Shown here in pieces: positions 35,032 to 45,035 of a stretch of DNA of 64,000 nt. The stretch is from Rhizobium sp. L43 (GTDB lineage: Bacteria; Pseudomonadota; Alphaproteobacteria; Rhizobiales; Rhizobiaceae), in assembly GCF_002531725.1 (NCBI RefSeq), contig NZ_NWSQ01000001.1, positions 310,001 through 374,000 on the forward strand, given 5' to 3'. A model generated the notes under the pieces. That model searched no databases. It worked only from the letters and a program-made list of their open reading frames with translations, and was not told where the DNA came from. Position numbers and translations under genes: made by a program. How positions within the stretch are numbered: position 1 is the stretch's first letter; the number at the start of each line of letters is the position of its first letter.

Positions 35032-35937
35032 TCAGAACATCCCACTCGACATCATCTCGACAATTGCCGGCGCCAGCACCAGAAGCAGGATCGACACGAC
35101 GATCATCATCGCCGGCATGACGATCTTGGCCTTCAGCTTTTCACTGGCCCTGTCGGCCTTTTCCCAGCGGCGGAAGCGCAGGTCGCGCGCATGTTCGCGC
35201 AACAGCTCCACACGATTGCTGCCCTCGACCTCGCCCTGGATCACCGCGCGGATGACGCGCACCACCTCCTCGGCGGTCATGCGGCGCTCCAGCCGCTGCA
35301 GCGCCTCGACCATGCCGGTGCCGAGCGCCACGTCTTTCAGCGTCTGGTCGATCTCCTCGCTCATGACGGTGCCGGGTGCGGCCTCGGCATAGAGCCGCAG
35401 GCTTTCCGGCAAGGTCGCCTGCGCCTGCTGCGTCATGACGACGAGATCGAGGAAATAGGGAAATTCGCGCGAGATGCGCTCCTTGCGGTCCTGCATCTTG
35501 TCGTCGGCGACGACCCAGAAATAGATGGCCGGGATCAGGCCGAGGATCAGCCCTGCCACCAGCCCGCCGATGACGCTGCCGCTGGCAATACCGAATAGCA
35601 GGCCGAGCACGACGAAACCGAACAGGCTCAAGACCACGAGAAGGGCGATATATTCCCGCCCCGTGACGCCGCCGAAGGGCCGGCCGCCATAGATCAGCTT
35701 CTGCTCGAGCTGTGCGCCGTAATCGGCCAGCAGCGGCTCGAAATGCGCCAGCACGAATTCGACCGGCGTGCGCATGCCGATACTGTCGACGATGTTCGGC
35801 GGCGGGCCGTCGCCGCCGACGGACCGGCGCACCACCTGAATGCTGCCGAGCAGATCGCCGATCCACCAGACGAACAGCGCCGCGGTGATGCCGGCAAAAA
35901 CGACGGCGATCGGGGCGAGGGGGATATGCGACATCAT
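35032..35937 (-). CDS. tadC: Tad pilus inner-membrane platform protein TadC
   Basis: 301 residues from ATG 35937, overlapping the tadB stop as ATGA; a frame open further upstream is only a shadow of tadB. Type II secretion F domain: EFPYFLDLVVMTQQAQATLPESLRLY, several TM helices, and a C-terminal hydrophobic end (IVMPAMMIVVSILLLVLAPAI). It forms the membrane platform with TadB that couples the ATPase to pilin assembly. Confidence 0.88.
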   Translation of the reverse strand: MMSHIPLAPIAVVFAGITAALFVWWIGDLLGSIQVVRRSVGGDGPPPNIVDSIGMRTPVEFVLAHFEPLLADYGAQLEQKLIYGGRPFGGVTGREYIALLVVLSLFGFVVLGLLFGIASGSVIGGLVAGLILGLIPAIYFWVVADDKMQDRKERISREFPYFLDLVVMTQQAQATLPESLRLYAEAAPGTVMSEEIDQTLKDVALGTGMVEALQRLERRMTAEEVVRVIRAVIQGEVEGSNRVELLREHARDLRFRRWEKADRASEKLKAKIVMPAMMIVVSILLLVLAPAIVEMMSSGMF

Positions 35938-36797
35938 ACCGACACCTTCATCATCGCGCGCATCCAGAAGAAACCGGTGGCATAAAGAATGGCGCCGACG
36001 ATGGCGATGACGATGCCGATAGCGTTGCCGAACACCTTGTCGATCAGCTCCGGCTGGCCGAAGAAGATCATCAGGATCATGAACAGCGCGCCGCCGTTGA
36101 CGACGCGGAAGTTCATCCGCGCCTGCGACGACGAGGTGGTGATCTTCTGATCGAGCTTCCAGATCTCCTTGAAGGATTTCGACATTTCCGTCAGCGGCTC
36201 GGAAATGTCGCCGCCCTGGCGGGCAAACAGGCCGAGCGCCGCATCGACCATCTTGAAATGCAGGCTCGGCACGTTGCGGCCGTGGCGGTCGAGCGCCTCG
36301 ACCAGGCCGATGCCGAGCTTCTGCTCGCGGGCGATGCGCTCGAATTCGCGGGAGGCCGGCATCTGGCCGGTATCGGCCACCGCATTGACGGCGATGGCGA
36401 GCGGCTTGCCGGTGCGCACTGCCGAGACGATCTGGTCGACGGCGTAGGGAAGCTGCGATTCGATCTGCAGCCAGCGGCGTTGCAGGAAATAGCGGATGAT
36501 CGCTTTGGGCAGGAAGAAGGCGACCGGGATGGCGACGACGATGCCGACGATCGGCCCGAAGATCAGCGAGACCACTGTGAAAACGACGATCGCGGTGATG
36601 CCGTAGGCAAGGATCATCGTATAGGGCGGAACGGCATCGCGGCCGAAGACCTGGGCCGCCTCGCTGGCGAGTGCAATGTCGCGTTCGGTCGCCCGCAGCA
36701 GCGGCGCCGGCCAGCGCACCGGCGCGCCCCAGACGAGCAGTCCCGCCGTCACCGCGCCGAGGGCGACCGTAAAGATCTGCAGAATGCTGATATCCAT
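35934..36797 (-). CDS. tadB: Tad pilus inner-membrane platform protein TadB
   Basis: The start at 36797 has GGGGGAAG upstream; 287 residues. There is an N-terminal TM helix, a pair of TM helices at ~60-95, a cytoplasmic T2SSF domain (LPYAVDQIVSAVRTGKPLA...GLFARQGGDISEPL) and two C-terminal TM helices. It pairs with TadC in the platform. The upstream gap to the ATPase gene contains a strong palindrome. Confidence 0.88.
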   Translation of the reverse strand: MDISILQIFTVALGAVTAGLLVWGAPVRWPAPLLRATERDIALASEAAQVFGRDAVPPYTMILAYGITAIVVFTVVSLIFGPIVGIVVAIPVAFFLPKAIIRYFLQRRWLQIESQLPYAVDQIVSAVRTGKPLAIAVNAVADTGQMPASREFERIAREQKLGIGLVEALDRHGRNVPSLHFKMVDAALGLFARQGGDISEPLTEMSKSFKEIWKLDQKITTSSSQARMNFRVVNGGALFMILMIFFGQPELIDKVFGNAIGIVIAIVGAILYATGFFWMRAMMKVSV

Positions 36798-36862
36798 GGC
36801 TTCCCCCGGTTTTCCCAGGCAAAGCGCGAAGCGCTTTTGCCAGGAATTGCGTAAAAACAAAA

Positions 36863-36892
36863 GTCTAGAGCGGTTCTGGAACCGCTCTAGAC
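36863..36892. terminator. 14-bp-arm palindrome overlapping the end of the ATPase gene
   Basis: GTCTAGAGCGGTTC and its exact reverse complement flank two bases. The right arm includes the stop and last codon of the FHA-ATPase gene. No T-run follows, so it may act as an mRNA-processing or partial-termination hairpin between the ATPase and tadB genes, or be a repetitive element. The TCTAGAGCGGTTC core is frequent in rhizobial genomes. Confidence 0.6.
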
Positions 36893-38785
36893 GAACATGT
36901 CCAATTTTTCGATTTCGCCATCGTCGTTGAACTCCACGAGTTCGGCGACGAAGCTCGGCAGGTAGCCGGTGAAGGCATGCACGGCCTGGCCGCCGGCGCG
37001 GCCGACGAGATGGAAGATCGGCTCGACGATAACCAAGCCGGTATCCGGATCGATGCCGATCACCTCGGAGATCTCGGTGACGGCGCGCCGGCCGTTCGCC
37101 AGGCGGTTGAGCTGCACGACGAGTTCGACGGCGGCAACGATCTGCTGGCGGATCGCCATGACCGGCAGCGAGCTCTGACCTTGCAGCACCATCACCTCCA
37201 GGCGGGTCATCATGTCCTGCGGCGTGTTGGCATGCGCCGTCGTCATCGAGCCGGCATGGCCGGTGTTCATCGCCTGCAGCATGTCGATTGCCTCGGCACC
37301 GCGGCACTCGCCGACGATGATGCGGTCGGGGCGCATGCGCAGCGCGTTGCGCACCAGGTCGCGGATGGTGACGCTGGTTTCGGATTCCGCCGTCTTCGGC
37401 CGCGATTGCAGGTAGACGACATGGATACCGTCGAGCTGCAGTTCCGACGTGTCTTCGACGGCCACCACGCGCTCGCCGACCGGGATAAATTGCGACAGGC
37501 TGTTCAGCAGCGTCGTCTTGCCGGAGCCGGTACCACCTGAGACGACAATGTTCTTGCGCGAGCGGACGGCAGCCTCGAGGAAGGCGCGCATCGGCTCGCT
37601 GAGCGCGCCGGCGGTCACCAGCTTGCTGATATCGAGCCGCGACTTGCCGCCGAATTTGCGGATGGTCAGGCAGGCGCCCTTCACCGCCAGCGGCGGAATG
37701 ACGGCGTTGACACGTGAGCCATCCGGCATGCGGAAATCGGCCATCGCCTCGCTCTCGTTGATCGAGCGGTTGGAATCGACGGCGATGCGCTCGATCACCT
37801 TCATCAGCTGCCGCTCATTGGCGAAGGCGAAGGGATAGCGCTCGAGCAGGCCGAATTTTTCGACATAGATCTCGTCGTAACGCGTCACCATGATTTCCGA
37901 GATGACGTCGAGATCCATCAGTTCCGAGATTGTCCCCCAGCGATACATCAGCTCCTCGATATTGGAGCGCAGGTGCATATGGGCGACCTCGTAACGGTCG
38001 CCGGCATTGAAAAGCGCCTGCCGGGACTGGAAGGCGGCGCTGAAACGCGTGTCGAGCTGGGCGAAGTCCGAGCGGGTGGATTCGAAGTTGAGCTTCAATT
38101 GCAGGGCCGAGATCAGCGCCTTGCCGACATCGAACAGGCGGCGATTGTCCTGCTCCTCACGCGAGAGGCTTGCGGCATTCGACGAGGCGTCGCGCCGGCC
38201 GGTGCGGGCGATGCGTTTGGCCAGCCAGCGGTAGACGGCGTTCTTGATGACGAGGATGACCAGATCCTGGGGTGCCGCGTCCAGCGCCTCCTTGATGAAC
38301 ATGTCGAGCCGCTCGCGGATGCGGCCTCGCGTCTCCTCGCGGCCGAAATCGGAGGACTTCACCAGCCGGTCATATTGCGTGTCTTTTAGCAATCGCTCAT
38401 GGATCTCCATCTGCAGCGCCAGCACCCGCTCCTGGTCCGGAAACTGCGTCACCGCTTCGGCGGCAGCGGCCGGCTCGACCAGTTCGATCGTGACGTTCGG
38501 CACCCAGATCGACATGCCGGCCGACACCGCCACCGGCGTCCCGGCCCGCAGCGGCTGGTCGTCGACCCGCGTCGGGTTGCGCCCATGATGCTGCACCGAC
38601 CAGCCCTGGCCCGATTTCCGCAGCACGAATTGCGGCGAAGAGACGTGGCTGCCGCGCAGCCGAACGACACCCGCGCCGGCCGGCAGCGTCAACGTGCTGC
38701 TCTCGCCGACGAAATAGGTCTCGTTCGAAGAAAGCGGGATCACCTCCCGCCCGCTGCCGTCCTCATAGGAAATCTTCAACAGCAT
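36887..38785 (-). CDS. tadA: FHA-fused TadA/CpaF secretion ATPase
   Basis: 632 residues. The first ~110 look like an FHA-type beta sandwich ([20 protein letters not shown]), followed by a helical linker and a CpaF/TadA ATPase domain from ~270. Walker A is [12 protein letters not shown], the Asp/Glu box [12 protein letters not shown], Walker [15 protein letters not shown], and the His box [12 protein letters not shown]. It powers pilin polymerisation at the inner membrane. Usual TadA proteins are ~430-500 residues; the added N-terminus makes it unusual, and a second FHA protein lies in the same operon. Confidence 0.9.
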   Translation of the reverse strand: MLLKISYEDGSGREVIPLSSNETYFVGESSTLTLPAGAGVVRLRGSHVSSPQFVLRKSGQGWSVQHHGRNPTRVDDQPLRAGTPVAVSAGMSIWVPNVTIELVEPAAAAEAVTQFPDQERVLALQMEIHERLLKDTQYDRLVKSSDFGREETRGRIRERLDMFIKEALDAAPQDLVILVIKNAVYRWLAKRIARTGRRDASSNAASLSREEQDNRRLFDVGKALISALQLKLNFESTRSDFAQLDTRFSAAFQSRQALFNAGDRYEVAHMHLRSNIEELMYRWGTISELMDLDVISEIMVTRYDEIYVEKFGLLERYPFAFANERQLMKVIERIAVDSNRSINESEAMADFRMPDGSRVNAVIPPLAVKGACLTIRKFGGKSRLDISKLVTAGALSEPMRAFLEAAVRSRKNIVVSGGTGSGKTTLLNSLSQFIPVGERVVAVEDTSELQLDGIHVVYLQSRPKTAESETSVTIRDLVRNALRMRPDRIIVGECRGAEAIDMLQAMNTGHAGSMTTAHANTPQDMMTRLEVMVLQGQSSLPVMAIRQQIVAAVELVVQLNRLANGRRAVTEISEVIGIDPDTGLVIVEPIFHLVGRAGGQAVHAFTGYLPSFVAELVEFNDDGEIEKLDMFV

Positions 38786-38805
38786 GGCTCATTCCCCCGC
38801 GACGG

Positions 38806-39741
38806 TTACATGCGCGTCCAGTTGATGCTCGGCAGGTCCTCGACGGTATTGTCGGCGGGATTGCGCAGCACGAGGTTGAGGCTGCCGTTCGACTGGCCGA
38901 GGGCGAAAATCAGCATTTCGGCTTCCGCCGGCGTCACTTCGACGGTCACGTTGTTGTAAGTGCTGTTGGCCTTGGTGACGGCACCCTCCGCCGTCGTCGC
39001 CGCGCCGACGGCCAGCACTTTGACATTCTGCAGGAAGGTGCGGGTGACGACGCGGGTGCGCGAGCTGATGCCGAGCTTATAATCCTGCGCCTGTTTGCGG
39101 TAGGCGTTGACGTCATTCTCGTCGGCGCCGGGATATTGGGTGAGATAGTTCTTCAGCATTTGCTCGACCGGCGATCGCGGCTGGGCCGGAGCCGGCGGCT
39201 GTCCGGTCGCGGCAGGCTGCTGGCCCGGAACGGCAGGTTGGCCCGGCGCTCCCGGCTGCGCCACCGCGGCCGGCGCCACCGGCTCGACCGGTTCGTCGAC
39301 CGTGCCGAGGATATCGACATAGCTGCCGGGCTCGACGAAGTGGCCGACGGCCGCGGCGGCGTTGACGGGAAGGGTGAGCGCGCGCTTGCCGGGCGCGATC
39401 ATCGTCGTCAGCCGCCCGCCGTCATTGTCATCGAAATACTGGAAGAGCAGCACCGAGCCCGCCGGAATGTCGGCGGCGGCCGTCCGGTCCTTCAGCCATT
39501 CCTGATAGGCGCTGGCAGCGGGAACCGCGAGCTTGGCGAGCGCCCCGAAACTTTCCGGCAGCATCACCGGTTCGGCGAGCATATCGGGCGTGATCGCCTG
39601 TCCCCGCGTCACCTTCCGGTCGGGCTGGAGCCGCATGAAGGCGTAAGCCACCTGCTCGTTCTTGACGCTCTCGGTCCAGAAGTAGAGCAGAACGCCGGTG
39701 ATGAGCCCGACGATGACGGCCGCAATGAGCTTCCAGTTCAT
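38806..39741 (-). CDS. cpaB: CpaB/RcpC-type pilus assembly protein
   Basis: 311 residues with an N-terminal TM anchor, an SAF-type domain (VTRGQAITPDMLAEPVMLP), GKRALTLPVNAAAAVGHFVEPGSYVDILG (the RcpC/CpaB hallmark), and a Pro/Ala/Gln-rich low-complexity insert. The domain pair supports secretin or cell-wall interaction in Tad systems. The start overlaps the previous stop by ATGA. Confidence 0.85.
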   Translation of the reverse strand: MNWKLIAAVIVGLITGVLLYFWTESVKNEQVAYAFMRLQPDRKVTRGQAITPDMLAEPVMLPESFGALAKLAVPAASAYQEWLKDRTAAADIPAGSVLLFQYFDDNDGGRLTTMIAPGKRALTLPVNAAAAVGHFVEPGSYVDILGTVDEPVEPVAPAAVAQPGAPGQPAVPGQQPAATGQPPAPAQPRSPVEQMLKNYLTQYPGADENDVNAYRKQAQDYKLGISSRTRVVTRTFLQNVKVLAVGAATTAEGAVTKANSTYNNVTVEVTPAEAEMLIFALGQSNGSLNLVLRNPADNTVEDLPSINWTRM

Positions 39742-40652
39742 GGTGTGATTCCTTCGACGAAGGGTTGCCGGATTTGAATGACCTCGACGGTCCTGCCGTC
39801 GGTCTTGCTTCTGACGTACAAAACATTGGCCTCGACGCTGCCGCGCCGGCCGTAAAGGGCGGTGACCCTGCCGCGCTGAGCCGGCGGCGTCTCGATGGTG
39901 AAGCCGTCGCGGGCAAGCAGATCGGCGCGCTGATCGGACCAGCGCGCGGCAGACAGCGTGCCCTTCGACACGACCGTGCGCGAGGTGTGGCCCTTGTCGC
40001 GATCGCCGATATCGCTCAGCACCTCGACCCCGGCCGGCGGACGCAGCGACATCGGCAGCTTGCTGACATCGGCAGGCGCCGCGAAGGCCGGCAGCGTCGA
40101 GGCGACATCGTCGAAGCGGCTCATCAGCACCTCTGTCGTCGGCGCATCGGCGGGGCGGCGGATCATGATCGAAACGCCGGGGATCGGCGCTCTTGCCGAC
40201 GGATTTGCCGGGTCCTGCCGTCTGAGATAATCGAGGGCGGCCTCGCCGTCGCCGTCGAAGAAGCGGACGACCACGGCAAGGTCGTCGCGGATGCGGCTTA
40301 CCTTTGGGACGATCAGCATATTGGCGGCGATGACGGCGGTCAGCTCTTGCCTGTCATTGCTCTTGGGAAGGGCAGGCCTGGTATTGACGGCCAGCACCCG
40401 CAGCCATTCGTCGGTGATATCGGAAATGCTGCGATCGCTCTGGTAGGGCGTGAACTCCAGCGGCTGGCCGTTGATGACGAGATCGCGCGGCGCGCGCTCC
40501 GGCGCGCCGAGGATGCCGGCCAGCATCGAATTCAACGTCGCCCTCAGATCCTTGTAGACCTCCGCACGGCCCGGTGTCGCCATGGTGACAGCGAGCCCGA
40601 TGACCAAGGCCAAGCCAGTGAGATGAAAGGAGATGCGCGCGCGCTGTCCCAT
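39738..40652 (-). CDS. Secreted hypothetical protein of the Tad operon
   Basis: 304 residues from ATG 40652, two bases after the upstream stop. The signal peptide ends near TPGRAE. The rest alternates short strands and helices without a recognised domain; I see no secretin repeat. It occupies the place where a periplasmic partner such as CpaC/CpaD would be expected. Overlap with cpaB and strict operon spacing make it a pilus component. Function unknown. Confidence 0.7.
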   Translation of the reverse strand: MGQRARISFHLTGLALVIGLAVTMATPGRAEVYKDLRATLNSMLAGILGAPERAPRDLVINGQPLEFTPYQSDRSISDITDEWLRVLAVNTRPALPKSNDRQELTAVIAANMLIVPKVSRIRDDLAVVVRFFDGDGEAALDYLRRQDPANPSARAPIPGVSIMIRRPADAPTTEVLMSRFDDVASTLPAFAAPADVSKLPMSLRPPAGVEVLSDIGDRDKGHTSRTVVSKGTLSAARWSDQRADLLARDGFTIETPPAQRGRVTALYGRRGSVEANVLYVRSKTDGRTVEVIQIRQPFVEGITP

Positions 40653-40653
40653 C

Positions 40654-41334
40654 TCATTTCGCTCCCGGAAAGACGCCGTCGAAGAGATCGCCGGAATCGT
40701 CGGCGACATCGCGGATTTCCCGGCGCAGCGTCGGATCGTAGCCGCGGCGCGTGGTCTCGTTGTTGTGCGAGGCAAACAGCGTTGCGTCGTCCACCGTGAA
40801 CGCATCCTTCCAGCGGAGGCTTCTGATCGTATCGAGATCGTCGGAATCCCTGAACTTGTAGACGCGGTCGGCGGTCGCCGTGACCAGCTGCGGCTTCTCA
40901 TCGGCGAGGTCGCCGACCATGTCGCCGAAGTCGCGGCCGTCGCTCTTCAGGGTGTTCTGCACGTCGTCCCAGACAAAGCTACGCTGCGGATCGCCGCCGC
41001 CTTCATGCGACGGGGTGCGCGAACAGCTCATGGCGTCGCGTCCGGGCAGCGCCGGCAGGGCCGGGATCGGGAAGACGTTCGAGAAATCCGACGTGCAGTC
41101 CAGCCCATTCGCCTCGGCGAAGGCGGCGTTGCGCATCGCGAGCATCGTGCCGACCTTCTTGGTGGAAATCCTGTTCGCATGGATGACGAAAATCACGATC
41201 AGCAGGATGACCGGCGCCGCGAGCACGAATTCGATCGAGGCAAGCCCGCGCCTGTCGCGGTGCAGCCGCATCATCAGGCCGCCGGCCGGCGCGCCGCCTG
41301 CATGTTCAGTGTGTGTTGACGGCAGCCCAGGCAT
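40654..41334 (-). CDS. TadE-like minor pilin
   Basis: The start at 41334 is set by GGGAGGAG just upstream and overlaps the preceding gene by 29 bases; an ATG at 41274 is less likely. 226 residues: a short basic leader (HRDRRG), then a single hydrophobic helix starting ASIEFVLAAPVILL, the TadE/prepilin arrangement with Glu-5-like residue, and a long extracytoplasmic domain with two Cys. It is probably processed by the prepilin peptidase encoded at 43746. Confidence 0.8.
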   Translation of the reverse strand: MPGLPSTHTEHAGGAPAGGLMMRLHRDRRGLASIEFVLAAPVILLIVIFVIHANRISTKKVGTMLAMRNAAFAEANGLDCTSDFSNVFPIPALPALPGRDAMSCSRTPSHEGGGDPQRSFVWDDVQNTLKSDGRDFGDMVGDLADEKPQLVTATADRVYKFRDSDDLDTIRSLRWKDAFTVDDATLFASHNNETTRRGYDPTLRREIRDVADDSGDLFDGVFPGAK

Positions 41335-42946
41335 TGGCTCCTCCCTGGTCGAAGACACGGGTCAGGCCGGTATAACTGTCGGCGGCCGGGCTCTGCTTGA
41401 TGGTGTTCGAAACCGCGCCGATATCGTCGGCGAGCGTGGCCGGGGCGAGCGATGCGAGCCAGTCCTGGGTGTAGAGATCGAAGGCCGTGTAATTGTGGAC
41501 CCAGCTCTGCGCGAACGCATAGGCGGACGGTGTCTTGTCCTTGAAGATGCGGATCTGCAGCCGGGCACGGGGCGCGCGCGAAACGATCGCCAGGGTCTGA
41601 TAGTCGTCGAGTTGCTCGCCGCCGAAGGGCGTGAAGTTGAACGGGACGCGTCCCTTCAGCCAGTAAGGCTTGGGGAAGGAGACCACAGGCAGGCTAGCAC
41701 CCGCCACCGAGATCGCGCCGCCCGCCGGGCCGCAGACCTGGTTCCAGATCATGTCGAACTTGCGGGTGAAATCGTTCTCGTCTTTTGTCTGCTTGTCGGA
41801 ATAGCGCGGTGGCACGTCGATCGGCAGCTGGAAGGGGTTTACGATGCCGAATTCGATGCCGAAGAATTCCTCCGCGACAAAGAAGCTGCCATCGAGCAGA
41901 AGTTCCTGCCACCAGCTGAGATCGGCATATTGCTCGATGATCGCCTTGAACGGGATCTTGCTCAGATAGGCCGGGCCGAAGGCTTCATAGAAGATGTAGA
42001 ACTCCACCAGCTGATCGTCGATGCCGCTCTCGTGGTTGACCCAGTCGCGGATATGGCTGCCGTCGACGCCGCCGGCCGTCAGCGGACCCTTGCCGTTGGG
42101 GAAGCCGCGGTTGGCGAACTCGCCGCGCATGAGCAGCGGATCCTGTCCCTGGGTGCCATTGGCCATGGCAAGGCACATTTCGGCATAGGCCGAGGCGGGA
42201 TTGATGCCGTCACGATCGACCGGCAGGTTGCCGCCCGCACCCTCTCCGGCGTCGTTGCAGGACTCGCACGGCGGATGGAAGACGACATGATCCGACTTGT
42301 TCAGGCGCACCAGATGCAGGGCCTCGTTGCCGACCCGCTGCGGGAAGCTCTCGACGAGGTAATCGTTGAGGTCGTTCATCGCATCGATGATGTCGCTGGA
42401 CTTGTTGATGAGACCCCAGGGATCGTATTTGACTTGCGCCGCCACCGTATATGCAATCGCCTTGGTGGCCTCCGTCGCCCGGAATCCCTGGAACGCCAGG
42501 CAAGCGCCGTAGATGATGCCGCCGACGATCGGGACCTTTTGCCAGCCGGGGCAATAGGGCATGGGCGGCATCGGCGGCAGCAGCGATGCCGGGCCGAAGC
42601 CTTCCGTGAAGGAATATTCGGCGAGTTTCGCCAGAATGACACCCGAGCGCAGGGCCAATTCCGCCGTCGTAAGCTGGTAGGCGACCGACGTCGCCATGAC
42701 GACGGTTGCTTGCGAGGAAGCGACGTTGTTCATCGCCATGATGTTGAGATAGCGGGCTTCCCAGTCGGCATGGACGAGAGCGGCGGCGTCGGCGGTATCC
42801 TGCGTGCGCTGCTTGTCGTAGATCATCTGTCCGGTATTCAGGATCCAGACGATCATCAATGCCAGCGCGATCGTCATGTAGAGGATGATCGGCGAGAGGA
42901 AGCCGCGTTCGTCGCGGTGCAGACGTTTGATGAGGGTCGGTGTCAT
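41306..42946 (-). CDS. TadG-like pilus-assembly protein
   Basis: 546 residues from ATG 42946, overlapping the upstream stop as ATGA. A leader HRDERGFLSPIILYMTIALALMI (cleavage-type Gly then hydrophobic helix) matches Tad pseudopilin/TadG N-termini, followed by DTADAAALVHADWEARYLNI (TadG-type). A long extracytoplasmic part with many aromatic residues and several Cys follows, unlike the shorter usual TadG. I see no von Willebrand MIDAS motif. It is likely a tip or anchor component. Confidence 0.75.
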   Translation of the reverse strand: MTPTLIKRLHRDERGFLSPIILYMTIALALMIVWILNTGQMIYDKQRTQDTADAAALVHADWEARYLNIMAMNNVASSQATVVMATSVAYQLTTAELALRSGVILAKLAEYSFTEGFGPASLLPPMPPMPYCPGWQKVPIVGGIIYGACLAFQGFRATEATKAIAYTVAAQVKYDPWGLINKSSDIIDAMNDLNDYLVESFPQRVGNEALHLVRLNKSDHVVFHPPCESCNDAGEGAGGNLPVDRDGINPASAYAEMCLAMANGTQGQDPLLMRGEFANRGFPNGKGPLTAGGVDGSHIRDWVNHESGIDDQLVEFYIFYEAFGPAYLSKIPFKAIIEQYADLSWWQELLLDGSFFVAEEFFGIEFGIVNPFQLPIDVPPRYSDKQTKDENDFTRKFDMIWNQVCGPAGGAISVAGASLPVVSFPKPYWLKGRVPFNFTPFGGEQLDDYQTLAIVSRAPRARLQIRIFKDKTPSAYAFAQSWVHNYTAFDLYTQDWLASLAPATLADDIGAVSNTIKQSPAADSYTGLTRVFDQGGANAWAAVNTH

Positions 42947-43740
42947 AGCAGGTTCACCTCCGCCGTCGAGATCGTGTAGTAGCGGCCGTCCTTCCGCTGG
43001 CCGCGGGCAAAGACCCAGCCGGCATATTCGAGCAGCAGGAAGCGCGCTTCCACCTTGGCGGTAACCGGCACGTGCGGCGAACGGTTGATGGCGGCATAGA
43101 GCGCCATCGGCGCGCGGTCGACGGTGACGGTGACGTTCTGCGGGTCGAACATGTAGCGGGCCTGGTTGCGCATCGCGCGCCAGTTCTTCGAAAGGCCCGA
43201 GGCATCGGCAAGGCTTTTCAGCGCCTCTTCCGGCGGCTGGCAGGCGCCGACGCATTTCAGCTGGTCGTAGGGTGCGGCCGGGATCAGCGCCAGGCGGGCG
43301 GCAAGATCGGCCTTGCCGGCAGCGGCATCGTCATCGCAGGTCTTGGCGTCGATTAGGCTGCGGATGGTGATCGGCAGGGCCGGGCAGAAATAGACGCGGG
43401 CGCTGCGCGCCGCCGCATAGGCGGCATAATGGGTGAAGAGGTGGTTCTTGGCTAGGATCGTGAACTGGAAGACCACGAACATGAAGAAGACGAAGACCGG
43501 CGTGACGAGCACGAAATCCATCATCGTCGTGCTGCCGGATGTATCGCCGTGCAGCTCCGATATCCGACGCCGGCGGGCGGAAAGTCGCGGCAGCAGCAGC
43601 ATCGAGGCAAGCAGCATCATAGCGATCGCAAAGGTGCCGAAGAGCGCGCCGTGATCCTCAGGGATCCAGAAGGTCCGCGAGTGCAGGATCGAACTCCAGA
43701 AGGCACCGTCGAAGAGGGGGCGTTCGAGTTCCGCGCGCAT
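42943..43740 (-). CDS. TadE-like pilus protein with extra N-terminal TM
   Basis: 265 residues. It begins with a hydrophobic segment (FAIAMMLLASMLLLPRL), a basic loop (RRRRISELHGDTSG) and then a second helix (TTMMDFVLVTPVFVFFMFVVF) of the TadE type. The extracytoplasmic part has four Cys. The stop overlaps the next gene; the start is five bases from the prepilin peptidase stop. Confidence 0.78.
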   Translation of the reverse strand: MRAELERPLFDGAFWSSILHSRTFWIPEDHGALFGTFAIAMMLLASMLLLPRLSARRRRISELHGDTSGSTTMMDFVLVTPVFVFFMFVVFQFTILAKNHLFTHYAAYAAARSARVYFCPALPITIRSLIDAKTCDDDAAAGKADLAARLALIPAAPYDQLKCVGACQPPEEALKSLADASGLSKNWRAMRNQARYMFDPQNVTVTVDRAPMALYAAINRSPHVPVTAKVEARFLLLEYAGWVFARGQRKDGRYYTISTAEVNLL

Positions 43741-43745
43741 TGCCG

Positions 43746-44309
43746 TTACCTCACGAGTGAAAGAGGGGTGAAATCAGGCATGAAAAGGCACCAGAGAAGT
43801 CCGAGCGCAGCGGCAACGCCGAAGCGGACGGTATGATGGGTTTCGCGCGGCTTCAGCACCGAAGCGGCATCGCGGAAACCGGCGGGCAGGAGCAGCGCGA
43901 ACAGTCCGACCGTTCGGGCCAGCACGCTCCACTGAACACGCCGCGCCATGGAGAAAACGGCGATCACGCCGCCGACCATCAGCGATGCAAGGGTGACGTC
44001 GATGGCGGGCCACAGGCCGAGAATGGCGCCGAGCGCCGCCATCAGCTTGACGTCGCCGCCGCCGCAGCTTCCGGCTGCGAAGGCGATGATGAAGATCAGG
44101 CCTGAAGCAAGCAGGCCGGCAAAGGCAAGGCCGATCCCCGCCAGACCGCCGCTGACGGCTGCCAGCATGAAGCCGGTAAGCAGGCAGGGATAGGTCACGG
44201 CGTTCGGGATGTGACCATGGCGGTGATCGAGCACCGCCGCGGTCATGGTGCAGGCGACGGCAAGCGCCGCCGCTGCAGGCATCAGGGTCAGATCATAGGT
44301 GGTATCCAT
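43746..44309 (-). CDS. tadV: TadV/CpaA-type prepilin peptidase
   Basis: 187 residues from ATG 44309. It is a type IV leader peptidase (A24) core with first Asp in AVLDHRHGHIPN and the second in GGGDVKLMAALG, both catalytic aspartates. About five TM helices. The N-terminal methylase domain is absent, as usual for Tad systems. It cleaves the leader of the pilin and TadE-type proteins next door. Confidence 0.88.
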   Translation of the reverse strand: MDTTYDLTLMPAAAALAVACTMTAAVLDHRHGHIPNAVTYPCLLTGFMLAAVSGGLAGIGLAFAGLLASGLIFIIAFAAGSCGGGDVKLMAALGAILGLWPAIDVTLASLMVGGVIAVFSMARRVQWSVLARTVGLFALLLPAGFRDAASVLKPRETHHTVRFGVAAALGLLWCLFMPDFTPLSLVR

Positions 44310-44322
44310 GATCCCGGTCCAC

Positions 44323-44526
44323 TTATTGACCCGGCTCGGGAATTCTCTCGGCATCCGAGAGCGCCGTGTTCTTTTCGTTGAACCATTCGCCGATCTGTTT
44401 GCCGAATGCGAGCAGGAGCAGCATCAGCGGAATGACGATCAGCGCGACGGCCAGGACGATCTGGGCCATGTCGCCGCGTTCGTCCTTGTGAAGTGCAATT
44501 GCGAGAGTCTTGAGTTTTCCAAACAT
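44323..44526 (-). CDS. Flp-like major pilin candidate
   Basis: 67 residues from ATG 44526. A basic leader (ALHKDERG) precedes a hydrophobic helix (MAQIVLAVALIVIPLMLLLLAF) and a short polar tail. Processing after the Gly would leave a ~45-residue mature protein, the size of Flp pilins. The typical EY pair after the cleavage site is not present, so it may be a divergent pilin or an assembly factor. It is the first gene of the leftward Tad operon. Confidence 0.65.
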   Translation of the reverse strand: MFGKLKTLAIALHKDERGDMAQIVLAVALIVIPLMLLLLAFGKQIGEWFNEKNTALSDAERIPEPGQ

Positions 44527-45035
44527 CTGCGTATTCCTCGTTCCTAGGTTTGTTTCGGATCGAAGACCTTCGTGAAGATGAAGCAAGCATACGCTATCGA
44601 TCCGAACCAGCACGTTGCTCGTTCCAATGATATTTTCTGCTTCAGCTTATCTTCCCCGGCGGCCAACGCTTGTTGAGCAACACCATTAAGACCCAAGAGT
44701 GCGCCCAAGGCCAGCCCTCCGTCAAGCAAACGAAACGAAGGGTTCCAATTGTCTTGGAGGCATCGCTGGCAGAATCGCAGTTGACGCCGGATATTCTTAA
44801 CTAACCGTTTGAACCGGCTGCAGTTTTACCGGCGGAAACGAAGTTTTGGGCGGCCTTGTGCGGCTTCGTCTACTGCTCCATAATTGGTCAATTCTTTCAA
44901 AGCGATAGAAGAAATGGCGCGCCGCGCGCACAAAGGCTGCCTTCGCGGAGCCCAACCATGGCGTTATTTGAGGATCTGGATTAAGCTTTCCTCAAATGGC
45001 GGGCATGGTCCGCCAGTCGATCCGGAGAGAAAACG
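44527..45035. other. Divergent promoter region of the Tad cluster
   Basis: I find no convincing gene here. It separates the leftward pilin operon from the rightward 43-residue gene and CpaF pair. AT content rises between 44780 and 44900, which fits promoters in both directions. No clear operator is visible. Confidence 0.5.

Noticed and set aside
40880..42979. 699-codon plus-strand frame
   Set aside because: Antisense to the TadG- and TadE-like genes, which have coherent leaders and operon overlaps.
44544..44729. 61-codon minus-strand frame upstream of the Flp-like pilin
   Set aside because: Needs a TTG start, has no good ribosome binding site and overlaps the expected promoter region.
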